A DNA stretch of 64,000 nucleotides from Siphonodentalium dalli (taxonomy: Eukaryota > Mollusca > Scaphopoda > Gadilida > Siphonodentaliidae), in NCBI GenBank assembly GCA_032622095.1, contig CP136063.1, positions 183,501,956-183,565,955 on the forward strand, given 5' to 3'. Below the pieces are notes generated by a model. It was not told the DNA's origin. It was given only the letters and a program-made list of their open reading frames with translations, and made no database searches. Each line of letters opens with the position of its first letter. Position 1 is the first letter of the stretch. Of the stretch, positions 1 to 11,005 are shown piece by piece. The position numbers were made by a program, and so were the translations under genes.

Positions 1-480
1 AACTAATGTAGAAATAATGAGTGATGTTCTGAACTCAAATGACCCCATTCAAGTTATGTTCTTTTATCAGAACTATATTTAGTGAAGTAGAGAAGACTCG
101 CAACAAATAACGAGGTTGATGTTGTTGTTATCACACAAGCAATGAATCTACCATATACACATGCTATACAACATGAAATATAACCCGCTATCCCGACAGG
201 TGCTGTTGTAGTTGCTGTTGCTAGCTGTTAATCATGACAAACAATTAAGCGCAATTGATGTACAATGCAACATACTTATTATATAAATTGCACATGTATG
301 TAATTGTATGTAAAAAAAAATTTTTGAGGCCATGTAAAACTGTATGTAAATATTGTTTGTATGCTTCATCTCTTTGTATATACCTATCTCTGTCTCAATA
401 TCCTATCATGTAACTTGGATCAGAGAATAAAGCATTATTATCACCAATCAGAAATGGCTGGGACCCAAAGAATGACTGAT
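1..480. other. Upstream intron sequence, nothing recognised
   Basis: AT-rich sequence with no convincing exon, RNA gene or transposon ends. By context it is intronic sequence upstream of E1, because E1 starts in mid-codon and needs an earlier exon outside the window. Confidence 0.4.
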
Positions 481-499
481 CTCATTGATCGGTTAACAT

Positions 500-547
500 G
501 ATAACTTGCGGTGGCCATTTTGGTGGCCATCTTGGACATGGAGTTCT
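500..547. repeat. Fragment sharing the GGCCATTTTGGNGGCCATCTTGG motif
   Basis: The same motif occurs at 54655-54680 and, inverted, at about 46598-46625 inside the 8.7-kb foldback element. This looks like a short relic of that family or of a shared ancestral module. A G-run follows at 568-578. Confidence 0.45.
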
Positions 548-680
548 AATTTTCTCATTTGGGTTAAGGGGGGGGGGGGTCTATGCAGCGGTACCCTATC
601 AGCCCCCGGACTACTGGTACCTGTTGACTCAAAATTATTAGAATTAGAATTGACTCAAATTGTTAGAGAAAGTTAAGGGA

Positions 681-1098
681 CCAAGTCTTCTCAGTTCACA
701 GCAGCTTGGGATAATGGACTGAGTCCCTCCCAATTGCTATTCTATAATGGACTTTCATTCAAAATATGCACTACATGTACACATGGAGCCTGAGCAACAA
801 ATCAAAATTCTCTGGAAAAGAAGGCTTTGTTTACTTATAAATCTTACTGCTTTGATATTTAACGGACCTCTGATATATGCATGTTTGATATCTTCATGCT
901 TGGGGAAAGGCTGTCCTCTATGCTCGTATATGCAAAGCTTTCATTTGACCTGATCCGAAGACATACAAGCAAGATAACTCCTGTCCACGATTTTGGGAGT
1001 AAAGTCCATTATAGAAGAGTAATGGGATGGGACTCGGTCCAAAACACAGCATCATCCCAACCAATATTCCAAGCTGTTGTGGACTGAGAAGACTTGGG
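681..1098. mobile_element. Palindromic MITE-like element
   Basis: Both ends carry the inverted pair CCAAGTCTTCTCAGTTCACA and TGTGGACTGAGAAGACTTGG. Further inward the arms continue with ATAATGGACT and its complement AGTCCATTAT. The element is about 418 bp with no coding capacity. No clear target duplication was found, so the superfamily is unknown. Confidence 0.6.
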
Positions 1099-1144
1099 CT
1101 ATAAACCTATTGTCATTAAATTGAGGGTCAAAATCAAAATATGG

Positions 1145-1223
1145 CCCCCAAACCAGCCATCCATCCATACACAACATGGGCATTATGCCCATGTTGTGTA
1201 TGGATGGGTGGCTGGTTTGGGGG
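1145..1223. repeat. Near-perfect 39-bp-arm hairpin
   Basis: Arms 1145-1183 and 1185-1223 are reverse complements with a single mismatch and a one-base loop. The arms begin CCCCCAAACCAGCC and end in GGCTGGTTTGGGGG. This is a cruciform-type repeat. No gene function is implied. Confidence 0.85.
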
Positions 1224-1260
1224 AAGGCATACACCAGTTAATAGCCCAGCTCTTGTTTGT

Positions 1261-1311
1261 TACAGGTTTACTCAGATCACTGTGCAGTCCTGAGTAAGGT
1301 CTCATGTTGTT
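1261..1311 (+). repeat. Diverged tandem copy of the E1 acceptor and exon start
   Basis: TACAGGTTTACTCAGATCAC is followed by CCTGAGTAAGG. This parallels TACAGGTTTAATTCAGACC and CTTGAGTAAGG at the start of E1, 72 bp downstream. The copy has its own AG acceptor but no matching donor or open continuation, so it reads as a duplicated, non-coding exon start. Confidence 0.5.
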
Positions 1312-1337
1312 TATCACGTTAATTTCATATATTACAG

Positions 1338-1464
1338 GTTTAATTCAGACCATTTTGTCGTCTTGAGTAAGGACTCGTGTTGCGGACACCTGGTTTTATC
1401 CGGGACCCACTTGATGACTATCGCAATGAATCCTGATATACAACAGGAGGAGTATGTGAATAAG
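1338..1464 (+). CDS. SPG11: Spatacsin exon E1
   Basis: Acceptor ATTACAG, donor AAG|GTTAGC. The exon opens with the last base of a split codon and then encodes about 42 residues, from FNSDHFVVLSKDSC to DIQQEEYVNK, with no stop. It ends in phase 0, as E2 requires. Assignment depends on the open frame, the splice signals and the phase match with E2; sequence recognition is weaker here than for later exons. The preceding exon must end with two bases of a codon and is not in the window. Confidence 0.65.
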
Positions 1465-2411
1465 GTTAGCTAACCATGCCATTTTAACCGTTTGATTTTC
1501 ATTCATGGGTACCTATTTGATTCCCATCAGCATCAAATGCCAACTTATAACTCACTATTTCCTTTTTAATGCCGTGATTCGCAGCGAATAGTGATGAAAA
1601 TTACAGCCAGTTTCTTTCTTGCTGTGGATTAGTTATTGGCTTGAGATTTTCCTTGGCTCGGTTAATAACATTAATACATGAGATATCTTGGCGGGGCCAA
1701 TCTGCCTTGATCTTAAAACAACAAGTATCTCAACAGTTGCATGACTAACAGTGCCAACAACAATAGACTGATGAGGCCAAAAATATTTTCAACATTGCTC
1801 AAAATAAATATGAATACCCCCCAGACTGCTTCTCCTGGTTTTTAATGTACTATAAAATAATAAAACTAAGTACATATTATTAGAATATAGTGTAATTTAT
1901 TGTTTTATTGAATAAAACATGAAAAAATAAGTTTGATTCGGCTGTGACCTAATTGAAGTGTGGTATAATTTCCGTTTTAACAGTACATGCAATGTGTCCG
2001 TTTTACACAGAAATTAATCGGTTTACACAAATAATCAAATCGGATGCATACTAATTATGCAAAATCAATAAAATGAAAATGGTTGGGGCACCAAAATAGG
2101 GGCGGGTGGGTCACCAGAAACACAAGTCTTTTTTATTTTGGCCTGAGGGTCAATAGGCTCTGTCGAAATATTTCAGTATTAAGTTGACAATCTGAGTCAT
2201 AGGAAAACTCTAACCTATGTTGATGTGTAATATGATGAACTGTTGCGGCTCTAGTTACAATGGCATATGTTCATTCAAATTGGTGGATACTGGATATAAT
2301 GACATTTTGCCCATTTTAATAAAGCTGCCAACACAGTCTGTCATATGTTGGTGAGTCTGGTAGATACGGGGGAAATTTAATATAATATTACCTCCGCTCT
2401 CTTCTTCACAG
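1465..2411 (+). other. Intron 1, no element recognised
   Basis: Intron between E1 and E2. It is AT-rich. I see no exon, RNA gene or paired transposon ends. Confidence 0.5.
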
Positions 2412-2562
2412 CTAATGCTATATGCCGGAGCAACCACTGCTGATACAGTCTGCCATATTAACCAGTGGGGAAGGTGTTCTATACCGCTACGGACCCTTGA
2501 AGTGGGACTCAAACACAGACAACTTGATACAGTGGTTTTCTTCCTGAAGAGTAAGGAAAAAA
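2412..2562 (+). CDS. SPG11: Spatacsin exon E2
   Basis: Acceptor CTTCTTCACAG, donor AAAA|GTAAGT. It encodes 50 residues plus one overhanging base (A). The stretch CSIPLRTLEVGLKHRQLDTV followed by VFFLKSKEK is the most spatacsin-like block in the 5' half: known family members carry a very similar SIP...LE.GL..RQLDTV..FLKSKE motif. The overhang A joins TG of E3 to make ATG (Met), confirming the phase. Confidence 0.88.
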
Positions 2563-2611
2563 GTAAGTCCGCTTTCTTCTGATTGTGCTTGAAAGCTACC
2601 CCCTTCATTTA

Positions 2612-2640
2612 CTGAGTGCGTTCTCCCATTCAGTTATAAA
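2612..2640. repeat. Fragment of the TTAACCCTTTCTATAC family
   Basis: GTTCTCCCATTCAGTTATAA matches the sub-terminal part of the longer TTAA elements at 32502, 44373 and 59000. Only this piece is visible here. Confidence 0.4.
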
Positions 2641-3010
2641 AGTATCTATTTTAGCGGGAAATTACCAAAATGTAGATTATTGTATTTAGCTCTTAGAAGC
2701 CACAGTGAAATACAATGTCGTAATTTTACTCTAGTTAGCCTTATTTCACTGTAGGGCCTGAAACTAACATGAGCTGCCAATGTCCATCGAGTGATCATTA
2801 CATGCACGCTGTCCACTAGCCAATAAAAAGTGACAAATTTATGATGGCACATGATCAATCGACAATTCTATGTTTGTCGCAGCGTGTCAAATTCAACTTT
2901 ACACCTATGCTCTTTCCTGTTTGTAAACACTGACACGTGCTCTCTTTAATTAAGTACAGTTAATGATTTAATTATTTAAGACACCTTAGCAACTTTGAGC
3001 CTAATAAAAA

Positions 3011-3173
3011 GAATACCTACAGTTTTTGGTTTGAATACCTGAAACCTCTCATTTGTGTCTGGAAAGAAATATCAAATTTTCACTTGTGGCTTGTAGCCGG
3101 TCGTGAAATTTGATATTTCTTTCCAGACACTCATGAGATATTTCGGTATTCAAACAAAACCTGTAGGTATTCT
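3011..3173. mobile_element. 163-bp palindromic MITE
   Basis: Inverted arms start GAATACCTACAG and end CTGTAGGTATTC. The inner arms contain GTCTGGAAAGAAATATCAAA and its complement. It is non-coding, with no assured target duplication. Confidence 0.7.
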
Positions 3174-3179
3174 CTATTT

Positions 3180-4440
3180 ATTATATGCTAAGCTATCAAA
3201 TAATAGTATTTTTGTCCCACAAGCGCCATAGTCGAAGTGCATGCAGTAACATGCATTTCGATCCCGCCAAAAAAAAAGGCCAACAGAGGAACGCATTCTT
3301 CACTCTGGTAAACCATCAGTACTTACACCCCCCCCCCCCCCAATTTCTCAGCCGGAAATTTTCTAAAAAATATAAATCATGAGCCAAAATCTCCACGCTA
3401 CCTGCTGTATGAAAGCAGAGGCATGAAACATATATACATGTACATCACGTAACATCCGGATGATATAACTATATTTCTATATTTACCTGCAAATTAGAAC
3501 AGGTAGCCGAAACATGTTGGTCTAAACTTTAGGATTTCATCTATTGCAAATTTACGCCCCTTTTTTGGTCCCACAAACGCCACGTCGCAGAATAGAGAAG
3601 CTACCACGCAACAGAGTGGAGTCCCTAACGCATGGGAACATATGGTGTCATGTTCAACTGGACCTGAAAATAACTAGACATATGGGTTTAGTAAAGTCTC
3701 TGAAAGGAAATTTAAAGGTCGAATTGCACCTCAAGGGTGGGAGCAAAATAAACAGATTTATTATCCGAATTCGGAGCCCACAAAAAGGCTGTGACCTTGT
3801 ACTGTTCATATTAAGCCGCTTCAGAAATATAGGTCCTTTATCAGACTGGCCAAGGGCCTTCAATTAATGATTGCTTTGATTAAGGATAAGTTTATGTGTG
3901 TCGTAAGTATGACCTAAACAAGAATTGAGAAGAAAATCACAAATCCAGTACTGTTGTGAATTATTTGTGATTACGGAAATTAACATTCATGTATCACTGT
4001 GCGCACTTTATTTTAGCGAAAGCGCTTGCATGTGTTAATGACATAGGATCTTGCATCAGTTCTATTTTAGTTATATAAACACTGGTGCACGTGTTTAATT
4101 TCGGATCAGTGTAGAGTGACTCTGAGGGATAAATCTGTCGTTGTGTCAACACTGTTTTTTGCATCAAGTAAAAACCATTATCCGTATAGTGAGATATTAA
4201 CATCTCAAATGTATCCATCCGCGTTAAATTAAAAGTGATTTGGTACTAGATGAGTTAACATCGCTTCGCCACATTGAACTAGAGTTACTTCGTGCTCACT
4301 ACTCTTTTGTTTTTTTTTAACATACTATGATGTTAGCCTCTTTATCCCTCAACCAATCTGTCTGAAAAATGGAACTATTTTTATATGCACAAGCTCGTTA
4401 AGATGGCTGTGCTTGGGTATACAAATTTGCACTTTTTCTT
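3180..4440 (+). other. Intron 2 interior, nothing recognised
   Basis: Sequence between E2 and E3 holding a C-run (3329-3341) and open frames up to 107 codons with no family resemblance. No splice-bounded exon in the right phase was found. Confidence 0.4.
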
Positions 4441-4455
4441 TAGAGTTTAGCCATA

Positions 4456-4508
4456 GGCCAACTGAGCGGAGCATGTAATAAACAGAACATGCTCCACTCA
4501 GTTGGCCT
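4456..4508. repeat. Small palindrome at the edge of a larger one
   Basis: ATAGGCCAACTGAG...GGAGCATG and CATGCTCC...CTCAGTTGGCCTA are inverted with a loop of about 12 bp. It directly abuts the 350-bp palindrome that follows. Confidence 0.7.
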
Positions 4509-4510
4509 AT

Positions 4511-4852
4511 TTTGTTGCTCTATCAAGGTCTTTTACTCTCTTATTATCTAACAAACCTTCAAATCAAATGAATAATAGAACATTCCAATGTATAGAGGAT
4601 ATCTACACTTTTTGGTTGGATACGGTAATTAATTATCTCATTCATGATGACAAAAAAAATGAACTTCCACTCGTGGCAGAGCCACTCATGGAAATTCATT
4701 TCTGTTGTCATCACTCATGAGATAATTCCCATAGCCAACCATAAAGTGTAGATATCCTCTATACATTGGAATGTTCTATTATTCATTTGATTTGAAGGTT
4801 TGTTAGATAATAAGAGTGTAGAAGACCTAGATAGAGCAACAAAAGTGTGTGA
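4511..4852. mobile_element. About 340-bp palindromic MITE
   Basis: Arms run from GTTGCTCTAT to ATAGAGCAAC. Long matched inner blocks include TCAAATCAAATGAATAATAG and its complement, and GAGGATATCTACACTTT and its complement. The centre reads CCACTCGTGGCAGAGCCACT. It is non-coding. Confidence 0.75.
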
Positions 4853-5355
4853 ACTGGTTAATGTTATTGCACAAGTTTGTTGTGATGCAATAGGATTTCT
4901 ATTCCTTGATTGATAGGAACTGTTCAGATAATAAGTTCAACAAACACACTCATTGGAAAATATCATTCTGAAAAAGCGTTTTGAGTTGGAATATTGGGAA
5001 CTATGTAGTGATGTTGTTATGTCATGAATTGTGGACACCAATTCCTCTTCCTGCACACAATGTTCACTTCTGCCTTAACAAACATTGCTGAAGACAATCG
5101 CATTTCAAGTGTATTGTTTGAATTCTGTTTTGCAAAACATTTTTCATTGCTTTCACCTTTTATAATGTACACCTTCAAGATTTTATCAAACTTAGACCAA
5201 CTGTTCTAAGTGAATGAAATGAAATGTGGCGTAACAGTAATGTCTCAGCATGTGAAATCTCATTATTCAAGAATTATTGATAATGAATATAAGAACAATG
5301 TAAATTTATTTTTCAAAATAGTTTATGGTGATCAAGTCTGCAAATAGTGTATCTG
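4853..5355 (+). other. Intron 2, nothing recognised
   Basis: No exon, RNA gene or recognisable element. At 4917-4940 there is a piece resembling the AATGTTCAGATAATAAGTTC core of the TTAACCCTTTCTATAC elements. Confidence 0.35.
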
Positions 5356-5745
5356 TCATTTGCAGAATGAAGGTGAATTTAGTGATGTTGTCCTGCACAG
5401 TGGGCTAACATCACCGTATTCACCCTCTGCTTAGGCATCATCTTCTGGGAAGTATCTATAGTCTCAAATCAACATTTTTTTAGTTACTTTTTCCCTTCTG
5501 GGAAGTTTCTATATTCCCTTACTTGCAGAAGATAAAATACATAATCGAGATGACTAATGGGTGAACATCACCAATTTCAGCTGGGAAACTTCAATCTGAT
5601 CCTAGGTCTCCCACAGCAGTTGAGGCCTAAGCAGAATGAGTCTATAGTGAATTTGGTGATGCTAGCCTGCCGTGCGGGGTAGCGTTACTAAATTCACCCT
5701 CTCTGGACCTTATTCTGCAATCGACAGACACACTCTTTGCAGGCT
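5356..5745. repeat. CAGAATGAGGTCC palindromic family, copy 1
   Basis: Tandem hairpin units share the core GGTGAATTTAGTGATG and its complement CATCACCNNATTCACCCTCT, followed by a second hairpin (GTGAATTTGGTGATGCTAGC / GCGTTACTAAATTCACCCTC). The same two-hairpin layout recurs at 25096-25515 and 31815-32174, and a right end at 61906-61985. Confidence 0.65.
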
Positions 5746-5815
5746 TGATGCTCATTATGGTTTTACATACTTTTATGATTTTTCACATACCCACAGAGAA
5801 GGACTCATGTGTTTT

Positions 5816-6345
5816 TAACCCCTCCATGACTTGAGCATCCCAAAATTTTGCAAAAACCCTGTGCCAATGTATTCTCTTATACATGCAAGTCTCCCATAGG
5901 GAGCCTCGCATATATAAGGGAATGCATCGGATTATAAGGTCAAGGTGAATATTGTTAGGCCAATGTATTTTCTTATATATGCGAGCAGTCTTTGTAAACA
6001 TACACTCAGATTCATATGGATACTGAGTCTATCGTATTCCTGCCAATTTTTCATTTCTTGGAAGTCTTGCAAGTATTCCCCCGAATTACGTCACATTGCG
6101 CTACGTTAATCGTTTTCTTTATCTTGGTACTACTAATAGTGAGTTCTGATTGGTGCTTCTGATGTGGAATTGCGGGATTGGGAAATGAAAACTCTACGAA
6201 AGGTCATCAGACCCACTATTTTATATTTGGGTATATAGTTTACTCTAGACTGATATGTGAGGCTCCCTATGGGAGACTCACATACATAAGAGAATGCATT
6301 GACACAGGGTTTTCTAAAAAATTCAGTAACGTTCAGTCATGGTAG
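5816..6345. mobile_element. TTAA hairpin MITE interrupted by about 265 bp
   Basis: The left part (5816-5990) starts TTAACCCCTCCATGAC and contains the first CATTCTCTTATACATGC hairpin. The right part (6256-6345) contains the second hairpin half, AGGCTCCCTATGGGAGACTC, and an end resembling TTCAGTCATGG. The 265 bp between interrupts what is a continuous hairpin in other copies, so this copy was split by an insertion or rearranged. Confidence 0.5.
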
Positions 6346-6374
6346 GGATAATCATTATGTCTTCCCTTTTTTAG

Positions 6375-6601
6375 TGTTTACTTCATTGGAGGAGAAGAAG
6401 AAGGACCAGACGATCACTTGGCTGTCGAATGAGAGTCATCACGATAGCTTTCTACAGATTGAACCAGCTCTTAAACTTATCATCGACGCTATTCATGAAA
6501 ATATGGCTGAGGCTTACGTGTCACCATTCGCCGAGAAATTACTGGCTGTTACCATGGAATTCCTATATGGTTCTCTAAGAGATGCTTTGAATTTGATGAA
6601 T
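6375..6601 (+). CDS. SPG11: Spatacsin exon E3
   Basis: Acceptor CCCTTTTTTAG, donor AAT|GTTAGT. TG completes a Met codon from E2. It encodes MFTSLEEKKK... through LRDALNLMN (76 codons), continues the KSKEK block of E2, and ends in phase 0. Helical, leucine-rich solenoid-type sequence; no catalytic motif. Confidence 0.82.
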
Positions 6602-6714
6602 GTTAGTACTTGTGTTGGTAAATAGCACAGTTATTTTCAGGTGCCTAATAATAGTGTCAGCACGATTATTAATTTTCGAGAAAATTCCCAATGATCACTA
6701 TTATTATCCCCCGC

Positions 6715-7100
6715 CTGGAATAAGTTCGCAAGCCAGGTCTGGCCAGATATTGTTACCGGAGTTATTGGACTTTGTTTATTATTTTTGTCGAATTTACCAA
6801 ATAGCAAATAGACGACGTCACAGGGCTCATTTCCACAAATCTCAACGGATTTCAAAGATATTTGGTATATGAGTTCAACTGACCAGTATCTAAAATGAGT
6901 TCGCAAACCAGGTCCGGCCGGATATTTTCAGCAGAGTTTTTTGACTTTTTTTATTTTTTTGTGTGCAAATGGACGTCACAGGGCTCATTTCCACAAATGT
7001 CAACAGATTTAAAAGATTTTTGGTATATGAGTTCACATGGCTAATTTCCACAAATGTCAGTACCTAAAATGAGTTCGCAAGCCAGGATTTTTGACAAAAT
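6715..7100. repeat. Diverged tandem repeat, about 170-bp spacing
   Basis: GAGTTCGCAA(G/A)CCAGGTC recurs near 6722, 6898 and 7070. TCATTTCCACAAATNTCAAC recurs near 6828 and 6984. The units are too diverged to define exact borders and have no coding value. Confidence 0.5.
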
Positions 7101-7719
7101 CCCACCTCTTGTTTAGCACATACTGAGAAGTTCTCTCAGTGAGAATGCAAACATTATTGAGAATGCACTTCCCACAATTCGAAGGGGGATACCGTCTTCT
7201 TGCGACTGCTTGTTTGACATTGAGACATATAGTTAATTTGCCATCACTATTATTAATTTCAGACTAAATCTCTACCCATCACTATTATTAGGCCATCATG
7301 ATTATTATGCACCTGAGAGTACATAATTGAACTCTGCAAATTCATATTGAATATAAGTTGAGATAGATTGGTTAGTTAATTATTTTCAACCCACTATTGA
7401 GCCCTTTCTACGGGGGGGAGGGGGAGGTCTGCAGAAAAAGTCCAACAAAGGGAAGGGTTGGTGGGTGGTTCGAGGTCGGAAAAAATGTGTCATGCAAATA
7501 TTTTCCAATCAACATGTAAGATATTGGAATCATGTCACTTAGTTGTGTACTGTGCTTTCCTGTTGCATCATTTATGAGTACGATATGCCAATATTAGAGA
7601 TAGACAACACTGTAAGCATCACCATGTTACAAAGCCTTTATGATAACGAAAGGGCTATTTATCTTACTTCCAACTAAACTGAAACTGCAGATGGATAACC
7701 AAAACGGAATATATTCTGT
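7101..7719 (+). other. Intron 3, nothing further recognised
   Basis: Contains a G-rich run at 7410-7428 and no exon or paired element ends. Confidence 0.35.
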
Positions 7720-7721
7720 TA

Positions 7722-7934
7722 CAGTAATGCCTTAAATAATCGACTCCTTAACCACAGCATAATTATGGGTAACTTTTCAGGATTTAGTCGGAAATATGGC
7801 TTGTTGCCATTCATCGGAAAGTTCTCACTGAGAGCTTTCCAATGAATGGCAACAAGCCATATTTCCGACTAAATCCTGAAAAGTTACCCATAATTCTGCT
7901 GTGTTTAAGGAGTCGATTATTTAGTGCATTGCTG
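7722..7934. mobile_element. MITE family A (CAGTAATGC), copy 1
   Basis: A 213-bp near-perfect palindrome flanked by TA on both sides. The ends are CAGTAATGCCTTAAATAATC and its complement, and the centre is the inverted pair TTGCCATTCATCGGAAAG / CTTTCCAATGAATGGCAA. TA target duplication and short size fit a Tc1/mariner-type MITE. It ends 25 bp before the acceptor AG of E4 and so lies inside the branch-point region. Confidence 0.85.
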
Positions 7935-7961
7935 TATGTCTTTTTTTATTATTTTATGCAG

Positions 7962-8123
7962 GTTGAGAATGTTAATAAAGCTGATATTAATCAGTGTGTG
8001 GACGTCATCATGATCATGTTGGCAATGATTCGAAAGCAGATGCAGGGATATCAGAGCAAAAAAGTAGCAGTATGTGAAGATGTGACTGACAGCATTTATA
8101 AAGAATATGAGGATACCGACGAG
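7962..8123 (+). CDS. SPG11: Spatacsin exon E4
   Basis: Acceptor TTTTATGCAG, donor GAG|GTACGA. It encodes 54 residues, VENVNKADINQCVDVIMIML... to YKEYEDTDE, in phase 0 at both ends. Its 3' neighbour in my model (E5) needs one overhanging base, so a short exon of length 3n+1 is probably missing between them. Confidence 0.8.
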
Positions 8124-8149
8124 GTACGAGTATTAGCTCTTAGATTACT

Positions 8150-8215
8150 GAATGGATTCTCCTATTCAGTTACAAAATTATGCATTGGAATGTTCTATTA
8201 TTCATTCTAATGCAC
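8150..8215. repeat. Fragment of the TTAACCCTTTCTATAC family
   Basis: GAATGGATTCTCCTATTCAG and GGAATGTTCTATTATTCATT match the sub-terminal part of longer TTAA elements in this window. The ends are missing. Confidence 0.4.
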
Positions 8216-8815
8216 TAGCTGCCAATATACCGCTTGAAACATCAATGATTTGCAGGGGGTCAATTATCGATAAAATGTCGCAAATTTAAGTAGTCCAGAT
8301 CAGCGCCAAGTTCGATATTCTTACGCATCAGTTTTGACAGCAGCTTACTGCCATTACCTGGTTTCTGTATAAACAAAACAATGATGTCGCATGTGGCATT
8401 GCCAATAAAGTAAGTTTGACAGCCAGTATATTTGCCGTGCACCTTTCCGAACACACCGTTATCCCCTAAATTTCATTGTCTTGATTGTCATGTGACAAAA
8501 TTTCTTGACAGGAAACAGAGACGGCTTGAAATACTAATACAAAGTAAACCATTTATCAAGTTAGTGGTCAAATCAAAACCAATGAAAAATATAATATAAT
8601 TTGTAAGTGACAAAAATCTGGGAAAGATATCAGTTACATGCAGAAACTAATGTTGTGCATATTTATTTCTATTTGATGTGGCAAATTCTCATCTTTATTG
8701 ATCAGCATTTTTATTGGTAAGAGCGATGCTAATTGAGGGACTATGTTTTATCCAGCGCATTAAATTTGTTTTTTAAAAAGTTGTGATTGGCTGAGTGCTT
8801 TCTATGGCTGCACAT
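8216..8815 (+). other. Intron 4, unassigned
   Basis: No exon could be supported. A stretch at about 8395-8470 loosely resembles 9780-9870 (both contain CCTTTCCG and TTATCCCC), suggesting an old interspersed repeat. The short exon expected between E4 and E5 could lie here or further on. Confidence 0.3.
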
Positions 8816-8820
8816 ATTAT

Positions 8821-9625
8821 TGTCCCCCGAAAAATTAATTTTTGGGGGACTATTGTAATCAGCCGCGTCCGTCCGTCCGGAGTTATAACTCCAGTAAAGA
8901 TAATCCAATTTGATTGAAACTTGGTATGTAGGTGTCTCAACCAAGAACACAGGTGCTCTGCAATTCTGGGTTTGATCCGATGTTCTTTTATGGAGTTATT
9001 TCCCTTTATTCCACTTTTTTTTTACCTAGAAAATTTCTCACTTTTTCGGTTTCCGGATGATATCTCAAGTTTGGATCCTTTAATTGCAAATATTTTTATG
9101 TGGATCAGACATATCAAGATACAGGTTGAGTTCGAATTTGACTTTGATCCAATGATTTTTCTCAGAGTTATGCTGAGTTATGGGCTTTTCGACTTAGAAA
9201 ATTCAATTTTTTTTTCTTTGGTTTCCGGATGATAACTCAAGTTTGGATTGTTTAATTGTAAATTCTGTTTTTTTGTGGGTCGTTCATATCAAAATACAGG
9301 TCAAGTTCGTATTTGAGTTTGATCCAATGATTTTTCCCAGAGTTATGGGCCTTTCGACTTTGAAATTATTTTTTTTATAATTTTCTGTATGAGGGTACGT
9401 TCATGGTGTAATCAACTCCTCCTACAGTTTTGATCGTAGATATTTTAAACTTCAGAGTATTGTTACCCACATATTGGAGATGTGCAACATGTATATAGAT
9501 GATGGAAAAATTATTTCTTTACGGAATTATTAACCCTTTCGACTTAGAACATTTCAACATTTTTTTTAATTTCTTTAACAAAGCGGCGTCGACTTGCCAC
9601 GTTTTCGGGGGAAACTGTGGTCGGC
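8821..9625. repeat. CCCCCGAAAA / GTCCGTCC modular repeat, copy 1
   Basis: It starts with a small hairpin (CCCCCGAAAA...TTTTTGGGGGAC) and a GTCCGTCCGTCC tract. Repeated modules follow, each with ATAACTC, a CAAGTTCGAATTTG-like box and GAGTTATGGGCCTTTCGACTT. It ends TTTTCGGGGGAAACTGTGGTCGGCTGACC. The same layout recurs at 25786-26772; the related 170-bp family is at 15942 and 30183. Confidence 0.7.
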
Positions 9626-9869
9626 TGACCTTTTATTGATAATTATAATTACATGTGGGTGTCAAAATAACTTTTTAAATTCAAAGAGAATTAGAATGGG
9701 GATAAGAGTGTGGTGTTTTGTGATTTTGGAAAGGTATAGATTATATTCTGTGTCAAATACCTGATAATTGGCTCTGGCTCCACCATAACCCATTAAGTAA
9801 CATTGCCACAGAATATTCGCCCTGTGCCTTTCCGCAATCACAAAACACCATATCATTATCCCCTTCTGT

Positions 9870-11005
9870 ACACACCCATCAATAAGCCTTTTTCAATTTT
9901 CCTTTTATCGGTAACACGATGCTCAGAATAATGTATGTAACATCAGGCAGTGGTCCCGACAGAGAAGACATAACAAGACTTGTCTGGATTCTGGCCCACA
10001 AATCCAAAATGATGTCAGAAACCTTATCATGACGTCTTCACTGGTTTTCATTAAGTTAACTAACAAAATTGATCTAAATGAAACTAATAGGCCTAAATCA
10101 CATGGGAATTCTTCGTAAGTTGTGAAGTAGCTAATTTAATTTTCATCGCGATTGTCCATTCCCGAATCCGAGCTTTGGTAGTTGCTAACCAGAAGTCACG
10201 TGACAATTTTTCTAAAATCCATACCCGCGATCTTTGAAAAATCACTGATGGATATAGAAAAACATATATGACGTCATTCACCTGCACCTAAGGTATAAAC
10301 ACAAATCATGCATGTTCAGTTATGTTATGGCAATACTCATGAATTTTGGATGTTGACATTTTGGATGTTGACACGAACTGTTCATAATAAGAATTGTCCA
10401 TAATAAGTTGATGTTCATCCGGCGAACTATAAATGTGCATCGCCCATTATGTTATAATGAACTTGGCGTGATATTTGAACAGCGTACTATTCAACAATTG
10501 CACATTGCTCAATACGGCCAAGCCACTATTATGTGAAACTCACATTAGACCAATGGCAGGCTGGGAACTCATCTTGATGTATTACAGCGAAGACAAATTC
10601 AACACTTTAACCACTAAATGACCGGAAGCAATATTAGCTGTATGTATAATATTATGTAATGATTTGAAGCACAAACATCTTAACCGTGTCATAAGGACAA
10701 GCATTTCACAGAACATCTGTCCAGGAATTTTTGTATGCATGATAGGGACCGAAAATAGACCCCATCCCAACGGGAATAGTCAGACCATTCCCATTTTCTA
10801 GCCCCAAGATACCCAATTCACAGAAAATCTCTTGTTTTCTGAACAAAAGATGGGACTTTTAATTCATTTGATAACAATTTTCAAGCGCTATCACTCCATT
10901 TGCATCAAATAGGAATTAATTATGTGCTCATTACATTAAACTACTAGATTACACTGTTTCATAATGAAAATACTTGTTGTTATATATTCTCTATGTACTC
11001 CAAAT
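9870..11005 (+). other. Intron 4, nothing recognised
   Basis: No element ends, RNA gene or convincing exon were found. An open stretch after CAG at 9950 (from GTGGTCCCGACAG) has no acceptable donor and was not called. Confidence 0.35.

Noticed and set aside
2255-2608. 117-codon frame on the - strand
   Set aside because: Antisense to exon E2, whose + strand reading has splice signals and a spatacsin-like sequence.
5783-6001. Hairpin sequences such as TATATATGCGAGG as bacterial-type terminators or tRNA-like folds
   Set aside because: They are multi-copy TTAA-flanked MITEs in introns; no cloverleaf or promoter elements were seen.
8260-8454. 64-codon - strand frame (GNATCDIIVLFIQK...)
   Set aside because: No start or splice context; a related non-coding stretch occurs near 9780, so it is probably an old repeat.
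9950-10040. Open stretch after CAG at 9950 as the missing E4-E5 exon
   Set aside because: No acceptable GT donor in the required 3n+1 phase and no spatacsin-like residues.
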